This document shows, piece by piece, positions 52,291 through 64,000 of a stretch of DNA of 64,000 nt. The DNA lies in assembly GCF_003012915.1 (NCBI RefSeq), contig NZ_CP027770.1:2294001-2358000 (forward strand), given 5' to 3'. This stretch comes from Staphylococcus felis (GTDB lineage Bacteria; Bacillota; Bacilli; Staphylococcales; Staphylococcaceae). The notes beneath the pieces were generated by a model. That model was not told the origin of the DNA and did no database searches. It saw nothing but the letters and a program-made list of their open reading frames with translations. Position numbers and translations under genes: made by a program. Position 1 is the stretch's first letter. Each line of letters starts with the position of its first letter.

Positions 52291-52317
52291 CGCGTCTGCC
52301 AATTCCGCCACACCGGC
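52277..52317 (-). pseudogene. tRNA-Leu(CAA) 5' fragment, split by the prophage
   Basis: From 52317 leftward: acceptor strand GCCGGTG, D arm GCGGAATTGGCAGACGC and the anticodon arm up to CTCAAAATC (anticodon CAA). The 3' half is absent; phage sequence follows. The missing half should sit at the other end of the prophage. Confidence 0.85.
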
Positions 52318-52327
52318 AAATGTATAT

Positions 52328-52363
52328 AAAAAAACTTCCAACTATTCAATACTATAAGGAAGT
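52328..52363 (-). terminator. Terminator of the rRNA-tRNA operon
   Basis: ACTTCC and GGAAGT flank an 18-nt interior and are followed by TTTTTTTAT on the minus strand, between tRNA-Gly and the tRNA-Leu(CAA) fragment. Confidence 0.65.
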
Positions 52364-52368
52364 AAAAA

Positions 52369-52443
52369 TGGAGCGGAAGATAGGGCTTGCACCTATATCT
52401 CTTTCCGGGAAGGAAAGTGTTCTAGGAATTGAACTACTCCCGC
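52369..52443 (-). tRNA. tRNA-Gly(TCC), probably non-proteogenic, copy 2
   Basis: Anticodon loop CTTCCCG. The D-loop carries TTCC instead of the GG pair, and the T-arm reads GGTGCAAGCCC instead of GGTTCGAATCC, the features of staphylococcal tRNAs that feed glycine to the peptidoglycan bridge enzymes and avoid EF-Tu. Confidence 0.85.
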
Positions 52444-52469
52444 ATATTATAAACTTATATAATTTAAAA

Positions 52470-52543
52470 TGGAGCGGAAGATAGGACTTACACCTATACC
52501 TCTTTTCAGGAAGAAAAGTGTTCTAAAATTGAACTACTCCCGC
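52470..52543 (-). tRNA. tRNA-Gly(TCC), probably non-proteogenic, copy 1
   Basis: Anticodon loop CTTCCTG. D-loop TTTT and T-arm GGTGTAAGTCC lack the conserved GG and TTC. Ends TCCA. Confidence 0.85.
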
Positions 52544-52556
52544 ATAAGAATATCAA

Positions 52557-52631
52557 TGGAGGCGGCAACCGGATTTGAACCGGTGAATAGAGGTTTTGCA
52601 GACCTCGGCCTTACCACTTGGCTATGCCGCC
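52557..52631 (-). tRNA. tRNA-Cys(GCA)
   Basis: Cloverleaf with anticodon loop CTGCAAA; acceptor GGCGGCA/TGCCGCC; CCA encoded. Confidence 0.95.
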
Positions 52632-52639
52632 AAAAGTAA

Positions 52640-52711
52640 CTGGGCTAGCTGGATTCGAACCAGCGAGTGACGGAGTCAAAGTCCGTTGCCTTACCGCTTG
52701 GCTATAGCCCA
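52640..52711 (-). tRNA. tRNA-Gln(TTG)
   Basis: Anticodon loop CTTTGAC; acceptor TGGGCTA/TAGCCCA; CCA not encoded. Confidence 0.95.
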
Positions 52712-52726
52712 TTAATTTTAAATAAA

Positions 52727-52801
52727 GGGCGGTTGATGGGAATCGAACCCACGAATGTCGGAACCACAATCCGATGCGTTAACCACTTCGCCACAACCGC
52801 C
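52727..52801 (-). tRNA. tRNA-His(GTG)
   Basis: Anticodon loop TTGTGGT; extra 5' G paired to C73 as in tRNA-His; CCA not encoded. Confidence 0.95.
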
Positions 52802-52802
52802 A

Positions 52803-52876
52803 TGGCAGGGGCAGTAGGAATCGAACCCACATCAAAGGTTTTGGAGACCTCTATTCTACCGTTGAACTATGCCCCT
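52803..52876 (-). tRNA. tRNA-Trp(CCA)
   Basis: Anticodon loop CTCCAAA; acceptor AGGGGCA; GCCA end encoded. Confidence 0.95.
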
Positions 52877-52883
52877 ATTGATA

Positions 52884-52967
52884 TGGTGGAGGGGGGCAGA
52901 TTCGAACTGCCGAACCCGAAGGAGCGGATTTACAGTCCGCCGCGTTTAGCCACTTCGCTACCCCTCC
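52884..52967 (-). tRNA. tRNA-Tyr(GTA)
   Basis: Anticodon loop CTGTAAA; long variable arm; CCA encoded. Confidence 0.95.
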
Positions 52968-52973
52968 AAATGA

Positions 52974-53046
<73 letters not shown>

Positions 53047-53054
53047 AAACACAA

Positions 53055-53130
53055 TGGTGGTTCAGGACGGAATCGAACCGCCGACACAAGGATTTTCAGT
53101 CCTTTGCTCTACCGACTGAGCTACTGAACC
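53055..53130 (-). tRNA. tRNA-Phe(GAA)
   Basis: Anticodon loop CTGAAAA; CCA encoded. Confidence 0.95.
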
Positions 53131-53139
53131 ATAAAATAA

Positions 53140-53216
53140 TGGCGGTCCCGACGGGAATCGAACCCGCGATCTCCTGCGTGACAGGCAGGCGTGTTAAACC
53201 GCTCCACTACGGGACC
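53140..53216 (-). tRNA. tRNA-Asp(GTC)
   Basis: Anticodon loop CTGTCAC; GCCA end encoded. Confidence 0.95.
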
Positions 53217-53224
53217 TACTAAAA

Positions 53225-53298
<74 letters not shown>

Positions 53299-53316
53299 CT
53301 AATATTAATTAATAAA

Positions 53317-53409
53317 TGGCGGAGGAAGAGGGATTCGAACCCCCGCGAGCCGTTAAGCCCCTGTCGGTTTTCAAGACCGATCCCTTCAGCCAGACTTGGG
53401 TATTCCTCC
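53317..53409 (-). tRNA. tRNA-Ser(TGA)
   Basis: Anticodon loop CTTGAAA; long variable arm; GCCA encoded. Confidence 0.95.
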
Positions 53410-53415
53410 ATAAAA

Positions 53416-53489
53416 TGGACCTTGCAGGACTCGAACCTGCGACCGAACGGTTATGAGCCGTTAGCTCTAACCAACTGAGCTAAAGGTCC
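53416..53489 (-). tRNA. tRNA-Ile2(CAT, lysidine type)
   Basis: CAT anticodon in a body (GGACCTTTAGCTCAG start, AAGGTCC acceptor) typical of the AUA-reading tRNA-Ile whose C34 is converted to lysidine. Often annotated as Met. Confidence 0.85.
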
Positions 53490-53515
53490 TAAAGTAAGTT
53501 TTATTAATTAAATAG

Positions 53516-53589
53516 TGGCGGCGGAGGGGATCGAACCCCCGACCTCACGGGTATGAACCGTACGCTCTAGCCAGCTGAGCTACGCCGCC
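53516..53589 (-). tRNA. Elongator tRNA-Met(CAT)
   Basis: CAT anticodon with fully paired acceptor GGCGGCG/CGCCGCC. CTA follows in place of an encoded CCA. Confidence 0.88.
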
Positions 53590-53618
53590 ATATTTTGATA
53601 CATACTATTAAATTTTAA

Positions 53619-53694
53619 TGGTGGAGACTAGCGGGATCGAACCGCTGACCTCCTGCGTGCAAAGCAGGCGCTCTCCCAGCTGAGCTAAGCCCCC
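53619..53694 (-). tRNA. tRNA-Ala(TGC), cluster copy
   Basis: Anticodon loop TTTGCAC; sequence same as the spacer copy at 57819; CCA encoded. Confidence 0.95.
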
Positions 53695-53711
53695 ATTTGA
53701 TTATTAAGATA

Positions 53712-53785
53712 TCGGGAAGACAGGATTTGAACCTACGACCCCTTGGTCCCAAACCAAGTGCTCTACCAAGCTGAGCTACTTCCCG
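53712..53785 (-). tRNA. tRNA-Pro(TGG)
   Basis: Anticodon loop TTTGGGA; acceptor CGGGAAG; CCA not encoded. Confidence 0.95.
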
Positions 53786-53800
53786 TAAGGTAACAAGTAA

Positions 53801-53874
53801 CGCGCCCGATAGGAGTCGAACCCATAACCTTTTGATCCGTAGTCAAACGCTCTATCCAGTTGAGCTACGGGCGC
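53801..53874 (-). tRNA. tRNA-Arg(ACG)
   Basis: Anticodon loop CTACGGA (A34 would become inosine); CCA not encoded. Confidence 0.95.
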
Positions 53875-53880
53875 ATATAA

Positions 53881-53969
53881 TGGTGCCGAGGACCGGAATC
53901 GAACCGGTACGGTGATCTCTCACCGCAGGATTTTAAGTCCTGTGCGTCTGCCAGTTCCGCCACCCCGGC
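53881..53969 (-). tRNA. tRNA-Leu(TAA)
   Basis: Anticodon loop CTTAAAA; long variable arm; CCA encoded. It can read UUG by wobble, partly covering loss of the CAA gene. Confidence 0.95.
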
Positions 53970-53977
53970 ATTATTAA

Positions 53978-54052
53978 TGGAGCAGAAGACGGGATTCGAA
54001 CCCGCGACCCCAACCTTGGCAAGGTTGTATTCTACCGCTGAACTACTTCTGC
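53978..54052 (-). tRNA. tRNA-Gly(GCC)
   Basis: Anticodon loop TTGCCAA; normal GG D-loop and GGTTCGAATCC T-arm, unlike the TCC pair; CCA encoded. Confidence 0.95.
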
Positions 54053-54055
54053 ATA

Positions 54056-54137
54056 TGCGGGTGAAGGGAGTCGAACCCCCACGCCGTAAGGCGCTAGATC
54101 CTAAGTCTAGTGCGTCTGCCAATTCCGCCACACCCGC
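54056..54137 (-). tRNA. tRNA-Leu(TAG)
   Basis: Anticodon loop CTTAGGA; long variable arm; CCA not encoded. Confidence 0.95.
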
Positions 54138-54149
54138 GAATATTTATCA

Positions 54150-54225
54150 TGGTGAGCCATAGAGGATTCGAACCTCTGACCCTCTGATTAAAAGTCAGAT
54201 GCTCTACCAACTGAGCTAATGGCTC
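54150..54225 (-). tRNA. tRNA-Lys(TTT)
   Basis: Anticodon loop CTTTTAA; CCA encoded. Confidence 0.95.
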
Positions 54226-54229
54226 AAAA

Positions 54230-54305
<76 letters not shown>

Positions 54306-54319
54306 TATTCAATTAAAAA

Positions 54320-54395
54320 TGGTGGAGAATGACGGGTTCGAACCGCCGACCCTCTGCTTGTAAGGCAGATGCTCTCCCAGCTGAGCTAATTCTCC
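54320..54395 (-). tRNA. tRNA-Val(TAC)
   Basis: Anticodon loop CTTACAA; CCA encoded; first tRNA after 5S rRNA. Confidence 0.95.
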
Positions 54396-54407
54396 AATTA
54401 TGTATTT

Positions 54408-54522
54408 ACCTGGCACCGTCCTACTCTTGCGGAACGTAAGTCCGACTACCATCGGCGCTAAAGAGCTTAACTTCTGTGTTCGGCATGGGAACAGGTGTGA
54501 CCTCTTTGCCATTGGCACCAGA
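54408..54522 (-). rRNA. rrf: 5S rRNA
   Basis: Starts TCTGGTGCC, contains the conserved CACACCTGTTCCCATGCCGA core and ends GGTGCCAGGT; about 115 nt, between 23S and tRNA-Val. Confidence 0.93.
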
Positions 54523-54594
54523 TAAACATTTGAATGCTTATACATTCAAAACTAGATAGTAAGTAACATCTCACAAGCAAACCTTGTTATGAAT

Positions 54595-57516
<2,922 letters not shown>

Positions 57517-57818
57517 TAGACGTGCTAATAAGCGCTCGCATTCTATCTCATTTCTTTCTTCGCTTGCTCATTTACAAGACGTAAACTTCGCTACACTCAT
57601 CAAGAAATTCGCTGACTGACAAACGCTTTCATCACGTCAACGACGCAATTACATTTGTCTTGTCAATGCTTTCACACTTATCATCACCAGTTATTAATTA
57701 TGTGAGTCGTCTGTTGACGACTAGCGATAATTGTTTGTTTCAAGCTTTTCGCTTGTTACTCGGTTTTGCTTGGTAAAATCTATTACTTACTTATCTAGTT
57801 TTCAATGTACAATTTAAA
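57517..57818 (-). other. Spacer between tRNA-Ala and 23S rRNA
   Basis: About 300 nt with a perfect hairpin AGTCGTC-TGTT-GACGACT near 57712 and rRNA-processing-type stems. No gene. Confidence 0.7.
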
Positions 57819-57894
57819 TGGTGGAGACTAGCGGGATCGAACCGCTGACCTCCTGCGTGCAAAGCAGGCGCTCTCCCAGCTGAGCTAAGCCCCC
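57819..57894 (-). tRNA. tRNA-Ala(TGC), rRNA spacer copy
   Basis: Anticodon loop TTTGCAC, in the 16S-23S spacer; CCA encoded. Confidence 0.95.
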
Positions 57895-57925
57895 ATGTTA
57901 TATTATTGCTGATGTTCAATTTAAA

Positions 57926-58002
<77 letters not shown>

Positions 58003-58086
58003 CTATGCTTAAAATGAGCATTCAAAACTGAATACAATATGTCACGTTAATCCGTCTATCACCTATGGTGATATTCCGTATATTAT

Positions 58087-59645
<1,559 letters not shown>

Positions 59646-59780
59646 AGTATGCTTGATATAGCTCTTTGATTGTTTAAGTCAATCACTCTATCAGTACGTT
59701 AGTACTGTGTTTTATCGGAATTAACGTTGACATATTGTCATTCAGTTTTCAATGTTCATTTTTTGCCGTTACAAGTAATC

Positions 59781-59809
59781 ATTATACTTCATTTAAAAAC
59801 TTCTGTCAA
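59781..59809 (-). promoter_or_regulatory. rRNA operon promoter P2
   Basis: TTGACA (59809-59804), 17-nt spacer, TATAAT (59786-59781): perfect consensus, about 135 nt before 16S. Confidence 0.88.
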
Positions 59810-59883
59810 GAAGTTTTTAAATCTTTTTGATTTAGTAACTTTCTTGATGTTTTGCAAATGTGTTGTTCATTTCAACATTAAAT

Positions 59884-59912
59884 ATCTTATAATGTTGAAA
59901 CAAAACTTTCAA
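59884..59912 (-). promoter_or_regulatory. rRNA operon promoter P1 (probable)
   Basis: TTGAAA (59912-59907), 17-nt spacer, TAAGAT (59889-59884), about 100 nt upstream of P2. Confidence 0.6.
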
Positions 59913-60259
59913 GAGTTAATTTTACACTTTTAAAACTAATTTAAAAATAATCATTTGCGATTAACATTCATCACTTCTTGTCTCAGCGACTTTTATATCT
60001 TATCAACTCATTTTACTATCGTCAATATATAATCAATCGTTTTTTTGTATAAAAATTACTTCATTAAAGAAAAGAAACACATTTATAGTTAAAAAGTATG
60101 TCAATGAATCTCTTTACTTGTTCTTAACTCTCTTAATACTCGTTTTTAAAGCTTAACTGATTAAACAAACTCCCCCCTATATTATATAGAACCTGAATAG
60201 TTCCATCGTTTATAACTCAAGATACACATTTTTTAATAGCTACTTTTCTCATTAAAAAA
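59913..60259. other. AT-rich intergenic region upstream of the rRNA operon
   Basis: No gene. AT-rich upstream-activating-type DNA for the rRNA promoters, then about 250 nt without clear features. Confidence 0.6.
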
Positions 60260-60504
60260 AGGCTAGGACATAAATATCCCGAAGTTTTCTTATAATGAGA
60301 TAATTCATTCAATGATACGAAAGTGACTTTTTTAAAGGATTTTAATGTAAAATTACATGTATATCACATAGTATTGTTGGCTCGACCCATCCCCTAGGAA
60401 ATGCGAGCCAAACAATGCGAATGATTGATAAAAGAAAAGCATAGAGGTGATTCAATCATGAACCATCTCTACGCTATTATTTTGGGATTGATGTCCCAGA
60501 CTCT
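60260..60504. repeat. Staphylococcal intergenic hairpin element
   Basis: Outer arms AGGCTAGGACATAAATATCC (60260) and GGGATTGATGTCCCAGACTC (60484) are imperfectly complementary. Inside lie TTGGCTCG/CGAGCCAA (60377-60411, perfect 8 bp) and a 17-bp imperfect hairpin at 60438-60475. The AGGCT-GGACATAAAT / ATGTCCCAG type of repeat is common between staphylococcal genes. It may also end perR transcription. Confidence 0.6.
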
Positions 60505-60595
60505 AATCTTATTGATTATTTATCATGAGTTTCTTTACATTCTTGACAGATGCCGTATATTTCCATGCGGTGGTGTGATACTTCAAAATCTGTAA
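60458..60595 (+). CDS. 45-residue hydrophobic ORF antisense to the perR end (uncertain)
   Basis: ATG 60458 follows GAGGTGATTCAATC. It reads [20 protein letters not shown] then [12 protein letters not shown]..., a single hydrophobic helix with a Cys-containing tail. It starts in the arm of the 60438-60475 hairpin and overlaps perR by 80 nt on the opposite strand. It resembles type I toxin-like peptides in layout only. Confidence 0.25.
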   Translation: MNHLYAIILGLMSQTLILLIIYHEFLYILDRCRIFPCGGVILQNL

Positions 60596-60971
60596 CGTGC
60601 TGTGCTAATTTTTCCACTTCATGTAGTAAAGGATAATGAAAATCCACTATTTTACCGCAACTTTCACAAATGACGTGATAGTGATTTTGTGTATCAAAAT
60701 CAAATCGGCTAGATGCATCTCCATAACTAAGTTCTTTAACAATACCTGTATTTTTGAAAACCTTAAGATTATTGTATATCGTTGCCACACTTATATTAGG
60801 GAAATCAGGTGATAATGATTGGTATATTTCATCAGCAGTTGGATGTGTGTCCGATTTGATTAAGAAACTTAAAATCGCTTGCCTTTGAGGCGTAATACGC
60901 ACACCTGCTTGGCGCAAAGTATTGATGGAATCACTCAGCATATGTTCATGCGATTCTATTTCTGCAGCCAT
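60516..60971 (-). CDS. perR: Peroxide stress regulator PerR (Fur family)
   Basis: A 151-residue Fur-family repressor. The winged helix has [29 protein letters not shown] and [14 protein letters not shown]; the structural zinc site is CESCGKI and GICQEC; the regulatory metal site has [13 protein letters not shown]. It represses catalase, ahpCF, bcp-type and iron-storage genes and is inactivated by histidine oxidation. Start ATG 60971 (MAAEIES) matches the family N-terminus. Confidence 0.93.
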   Translation of the reverse strand: MAAEIESHEHMLSDSINTLRQAGVRITPQRQAILSFLIKSDTHPTADEIYQSLSPDFPNISVATIYNNLKVFKNTGIVKELSYGDASSRFDFDTQNHYHVICESCGKIVDFHYPLLHEVEKLAQHVTDFEVSHHRMEIYGICQECKETHDK

Positions 60972-60993
60972 ATATTTCACCCGTCTTTCTAAT

Positions 60994-61008
60994 TAATAAT
61001 AATTCTTA
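60994..61008 (-). promoter_or_regulatory. PerR box (autoregulation)
   Basis: TAAGAATTATTATTA on the minus strand matches 12 of 15 positions of the PerR consensus TTATAATTATTATAA, between the -10 and the perR start. Confidence 0.7.
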
Positions 61009-61017
61009 CTTAATAAT

Positions 61018-61047
61018 AATATAATGCTTAAGTTCTCAAAATGTCAA
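61018..61047 (-). promoter_or_regulatory. perR promoter
   Basis: TTGACA (61047-61042), 18-nt spacer, TATATT (61023-61018). Confidence 0.75.
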
Positions 61048-61055
61048 TGTTTAAC

Positions 61056-62006
61056 TTAGTATCCTTTATTGATATCAACCAAATTCTCAATTAAAGGCTT
61101 TTTATTGAGAAAACTTTTGAGATTATTAATAAAAATATCTGTTGCTTTACTTTTATTATTTTCTCCATTACCAGTGATGTGACTCGTTAAATATACATTA
61201 TCTATATCGTAAAGTTCTGAGTTATCATTCAATGGTTCTTTTTCAAATACATCTAAGTATGCTTTTCTAATCCATTTATTTTTTAACGCACTTACAATAG
61301 TATCTTCTTGTGTAATCGTTCCTCTACCTATATTAATAAATAATGTATGAGCATTCATCGCTTTAAAATCTTCACTTGTTAATAAGTGATATGTTTCCTT
61401 CGTTTCTGGCAAAAGGTTTACGATGATATCCGCTTCTTGATATATCGTTGCACGCTCACGCAACAAAAAGGTTTGATCAAATTGTTCGACTTTTCGGCCA
61501 GACGTATTAATTCCAATTGTTTTCATACCAAACACCTTGGCTACTTGAGCAGCTCTTTTCGCTATCACACCTGTTCCTAAAAATAAGATAACCTGATTTT
61601 CAATAGATTGTGTAGTGCGCTTCGAATTGTAAACCTGTTGTTCTTGTTCTTTATACACTTCTTTGAGTTGTTTATAATCATCCAATATGAATGCAAATAA
61701 AAACTCACTCAGTTGTTGGGCATGAACCCCTTTAGCATTTGTTACTTGAATCCCTTTTTGATTAATCAACTTAAATGGTAGTGTGTTAACACCTGTAGCA
61801 TACCATGCAATCCATTTGAGATTTGGAGAAGATTCAATAAATTCTTCATCTACTTCTGCATGATATGATATCAAAACATCCATTTTTTCTTGTACTTCTC
61901 TCGATAGGACTGACGGGTGTTTATAAAATTCAAATGCTACATCTGGAAATTGTTTTCTTAACCGTTCTTCTTGATCACCTAAACGCATTAAACTTACCAC
62001 TAACAA
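61056..62006 (-). CDS. D-isomer-specific 2-hydroxyacid dehydrogenase family protein
   Basis: A 316-residue NAD(P)-dependent dehydrogenase. The Rossmann loop is FLGTGVIAKRAA (about 138-149), catalytic Arg in FINIGRGT, Glu in LDVFEKEPL and His in LTSHITG. Substrate not predictable. A TTG start at 62006 is supported by GAGGGGTGA 6 nt upstream that overlaps the bcp stop; the later in-frame ATG at 61988 lacks a site. Conserved between perR and bcp in staphylococci. Confidence 0.88.
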   Translation of the reverse strand: MLVVSLMRLGDQEERLRKQFPDVAFEFYKHPSVLSREVQEKMDVLISYHAEVDEEFIESSPNLKWIAWYATGVNTLPFKLINQKGIQVTNAKGVHAQQLSEFLFAFILDDYKQLKEVYKEQEQQVYNSKRTTQSIENQVILFLGTGVIAKRAAQVAKVFGMKTIGINTSGRKVEQFDQTFLLRERATIYQEADIIVNLLPETKETYHLLTSEDFKAMNAHTLFINIGRGTITQEDTIVSALKNKWIRKAYLDVFEKEPLNDNSELYDIDNVYLTSHITGNGENNKSKATDIFINNLKSFLNKKPLIENLVDINKGY

Positions 62007-62011
62007 TTAAG

Positions 62012-62473
62012 TCACCCCTCTAGTATTTCTTTTAATTGAGACATTTGCTCTTTAACCTTTACTTTTTCAATAACATCAATAACATAACCCTCTTCATCAA
62101 TAACAAATGTCGTACGGACAATCCCCATTGACGTTTTGCCAAATGTTTTCTTTTCTTGATAAACTCCTACAGTATCTGATAATTGGTAATCTTCATCTAC
62201 TAATAAATCAAAGTTTAAATTATGCTTTTGAGTAAAATTTTGATGCTTTCGTTTAGTATCGCCACTCACCCCGAGGACAGTTGTATTGAGCTGATTAAAA
62301 TAGGATATGTTATCTCTAAAATCACATGCTTCTGTCGTACAAGTGGGTGTATTGTCTCTCGGATAAAAATAAATCACAGCTTTTCGTCCTTTTAATGATG
62401 CTTTCGTTATTTTTTCACCATTTTGGTTTTCTAATTCAAATTCTGGAAATTGATCTCCTTTTTTTAACATCAT
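62012..62473 (-). CDS. bcp: Thioredoxin-dependent peroxiredoxin, Bcp/PrxQ type
   Basis: A 153-residue thiol peroxidase. The peroxidatic Cys lies in NTPTCTTEACDFRD, with the resolving Cys five residues on, as in PrxQ. Reduces hydroperoxides using thioredoxin. Start ATG 62473 (MMLKKGDQF) follows AGGAAGAG. Confidence 0.92.
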   Translation of the reverse strand: MMLKKGDQFPEFELENQNGEKITKASLKGRKAVIYFYPRDNTPTCTTEACDFRDNISYFNQLNTTVLGVSGDTKRKHQNFTQKHNLNFDLLVDEDYQLSDTVGVYQEKKTFGKTSMGIVRTTFVIDEEGYVIDVIEKVKVKEQMSQLKEILEG

Positions 62474-62561
62474 ATCTCTTCCTTTCTTCATTCGCTAATA
62501 ACTTTTTATTTTATGATACGATATATAATGACAATATAAAATTAAAAGAGGTTGATACACG

Positions 62562-63848
62562 ATGAATTTTTCAGAAAGCGAAAAGCTTCAACAATTATCA
62601 AATGAATATATACTTGGAGGTGTCAATTCTCCTTCACGCTCATATAAAGCAGTTGGTGGAGGTGCTCCAGTTGTCATGAAATACGGGCAAGGTGCGTACC
62701 TTTATGATGTCGATGGCAATCAGTATATTGATTATTTACAAGCCTATGGGCCAATCATTACAGGACATGCTCACCCACATATTACAAAAGCTATTCAAGC
62801 ACAAGCCTCTCTCGGTGTACTTTATGGAACACCTACAGAGTTAGAAATTCAATTTGCTCAAAAATTAAGAGCTGCTATACCATCACTTGAAAAAATGCGT
62901 TTTGTCAATTCAGGAACAGAAGCTGTGATGACAACGATTCGTGTTGCAAGAGCTTATACAGGACGTAATAAAATCATCAAATTTGCTGGCTGTTATCACG
63001 GACACTCTGACTTGGTATTAGTTGCAGCTGGTAGTGGCCCTTCACAATTAGGTTCTCCTGACTCTGCTGGCGTTCCTAAAAGTGTTGCTCAGGAAGTCAT
63101 CACTGTTCCATTTAATGATATTGATTCGTTCAAAGAAGCCATGAAACATTGGGGTGATGACGTTGCTGGTGTTCTAGTCGAACCAATAGTCGGTAATTTC
63201 GGGATGGTTGAACCTAAAGAAGGTTTTTTAGAAGCAGTTAACACAATTACACATGAGTATGGCGGTTTAGTCATATATGATGAGGTTATTACAGCATTTC
63301 GTTTCCATTACGGTGGAGCTCAAGATTTACTAGGTGTTTATCCAGACTTAACTGCTTTTGGTAAAATTGTAGGCGGTGGTTTACCAATTGGAGGATACGG
63401 TGGTCGACAAGATATTATGGAACAAGTGGCTCCATTAGGCCCTGCCTATCAAGCTGGAACGATGGCTGGAAATCCCTTGTCTATGAAAGCAGGAATTGCA
63501 TTATTAGAAGTTTTAGAACAAGAAGGTGTATATGAGGAATTAAACCGCTTAGGTCAAATGTTAGAAGAAGGTTTATTAAAATCTATCGAAAAATATAACA
63601 TTAAAGCAACTATTAATCGTGTTTACGGTGCATTAACGGTTTACTTTACTGACGTTCATGTCACACACTACGAACAAGCTGATGCATCAGATGGAGACAT
63701 GTTTGCTCGATTCTTTAAACTCATGCTCAATCAAGGGATTAACTTGGCACCTTCAAAATATGAAGCTTGGTTTTTAACAACAGAACATACTGAAAAAGAT
63801 ATTGAAAAAACCATTAAAGCAGCAGATTATGCATTTAGCCAACTTTAA
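62562..63848 (+). CDS. gsaB: Glutamate-1-semialdehyde 2,1-aminomutase (GsaB/HemL2)
   Basis: A 428-residue PLP enzyme. [16 protein letters not shown] at the N-terminus, [23 protein letters not shown] for the cofactor phosphate, YDEVITAFR and the Schiff-base Lys in [15 protein letters not shown] are diagnostic. It turns glutamate-1-semialdehyde into 5-aminolevulinate for haem synthesis; staphylococci carry this paralogue next to bcp. SD AAAGAGG; divergent from bcp. Confidence 0.94.
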   Translation: MNFSESEKLQQLSNEYILGGVNSPSRSYKAVGGGAPVVMKYGQGAYLYDVDGNQYIDYLQAYGPIITGHAHPHITKAIQAQASLGVLYGTPTELEIQFAQKLRAAIPSLEKMRFVNSGTEAVMTTIRVARAYTGRNKIIKFAGCYHGHSDLVLVAAGSGPSQLGSPDSAGVPKSVAQEVITVPFNDIDSFKEAMKHWGDDVAGVLVEPIVGNFGMVEPKEGFLEAVNTITHEYGGLVIYDEVITAFRFHYGGAQDLLGVYPDLTAFGKIVGGGLPIGGYGGRQDIMEQVAPLGPAYQAGTMAGNPLSMKAGIALLEVLEQEGVYEELNRLGQMLEEGLLKSIEKYNIKATINRVYGALTVYFTDVHVTHYEQADASDGDMFARFFKLMLNQGINLAPSKYEAWFLTTEHTEKDIEKTIKAADYAFSQL

Positions 63849-63942
63849 TCAACTTGAAAATTTCGATATAACGGTGTATAACTTTGTTTAAACCATTTTT
63901 TCACATAAATACAAATGATGACATAAGAAGGAGTGCAAATAT

Positions 63943-64000
63943 TTGAAGTTAGGTGCACGTATATTAAAAACAGGGATTGCTATTATTCTCGCTGTTTCGA
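63943..64000 (+). CDS. Start of an aromatic acid exporter/FUSC family membrane protein (cut by window edge)
   Basis: TTG start after AAGAAGGAGTG; the first 19 residues KLGARILKTGIAIILAVS match the opening of the staphylococcal UPF0421/DUF939 protein that follows gsaB (GAR-x-IKTGIAI). The rest is outside the window. Confidence 0.7.
   Translation, partial: MKLGARILKTGIAIILAVS

Overview
The window is a Staphylococcus chromosome carrying the integrase-proximal part of a large temperate siphovirus-type prophage (about 1-52280), followed by a tRNA cluster, a complete rRNA operon and conserved staphylococcal housekeeping genes (52280-64000). The host call rests on the order perR / 2-hydroxyacid dehydrogenase / bcp / gsaB next to an rRNA-tRNA operon, on the 16S-Ile-Ala-23S-5S-Val-Thr-Lys-Leu... 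tRNA order, and on two tRNA-Gly(UCC) genes with the degenerate D- and T-loops of staphylococcal peptidoglycan-dedicated tRNAs. GsaB and PerR differ from the S. aureus sequences as I remember them, so a non-aureus species is likely; I cannot name it. Prophage layout: nearly all genes are on the minus strand, so they read right to left. From 16171 down to 1 is the late module: terminase small and large subunits, portal, scaffold, decoration protein, major capsid protein, connector proteins, tail terminator, major tail protein, tail chaperones G and GT (joined by a -1 frameshift at GGGTTTG), a 1486-residue tape measure, distal tail protein and the start of a tail appendage gene cut by the window edge. 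Lysis and receptor-binding genes must lie to the left. From 16172 to 20185 is an almost gene-free, cis-element-like stretch with palindromes, a G-rich tract and a strange array of roughly 13-nt-phased CG-containing units. It contains a plus-strand pair of two-helix membrane proteins behind a leader peptide, and one frameshifted plus-strand gene. From 20206 to 28882 are small early genes, an ArdA-type antirestriction protein, a Cro/CI-like regulator, a second cis-rich region with three repeats (23.8-24.1 kb), a sigma-like HTH protein and two DNA methyltransferases (N6-adenine and C5-cytosine). From 28875 to 35078 is a nucleotide module: deoxyribosyltransferase-like protein, thioredoxin-like protein, NrdF, NrdE, NrdI, then a RuvC-like resolvase. 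From 35472 to 47839 is a phage replisome: PD-(D/E)XK nuclease, AAA+ ATPase, family A DNA polymerase, a candidate ssDNA-binding protein, a sigma-like regulator, an XRE repressor with its operator, DnaG-like primase, DnaB-like helicase and DnaC-like loader. From 49490 to 52164 are small genes, a candidate origin, a winged-helix protein and the tyrosine integrase. The prophage has split a host tRNA-Leu(CAA) gene within the anticodon loop. Two apparently identical 1225-bp IS3/IS150-type insertion sequences in the same orientation (21193-22417 and 47984-49208) bracket the early region. The first interrupts a phage gene whose reading frame is restored exactly when the IS and its 3-bp duplication are removed. 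A recurrent 20-nt leader (consensus AAACGAAATTAAAACGGAGG, ending in the ribosome binding site) stands in front of many early genes and is the most pervasive unexplained signal. Carrying its own replisome, ribonucleotide reductase and restriction counter-measures, the phage looks like a large staphylococcal siphovirus, perhaps of the roughly 90-kb kind; that comparison is inference.
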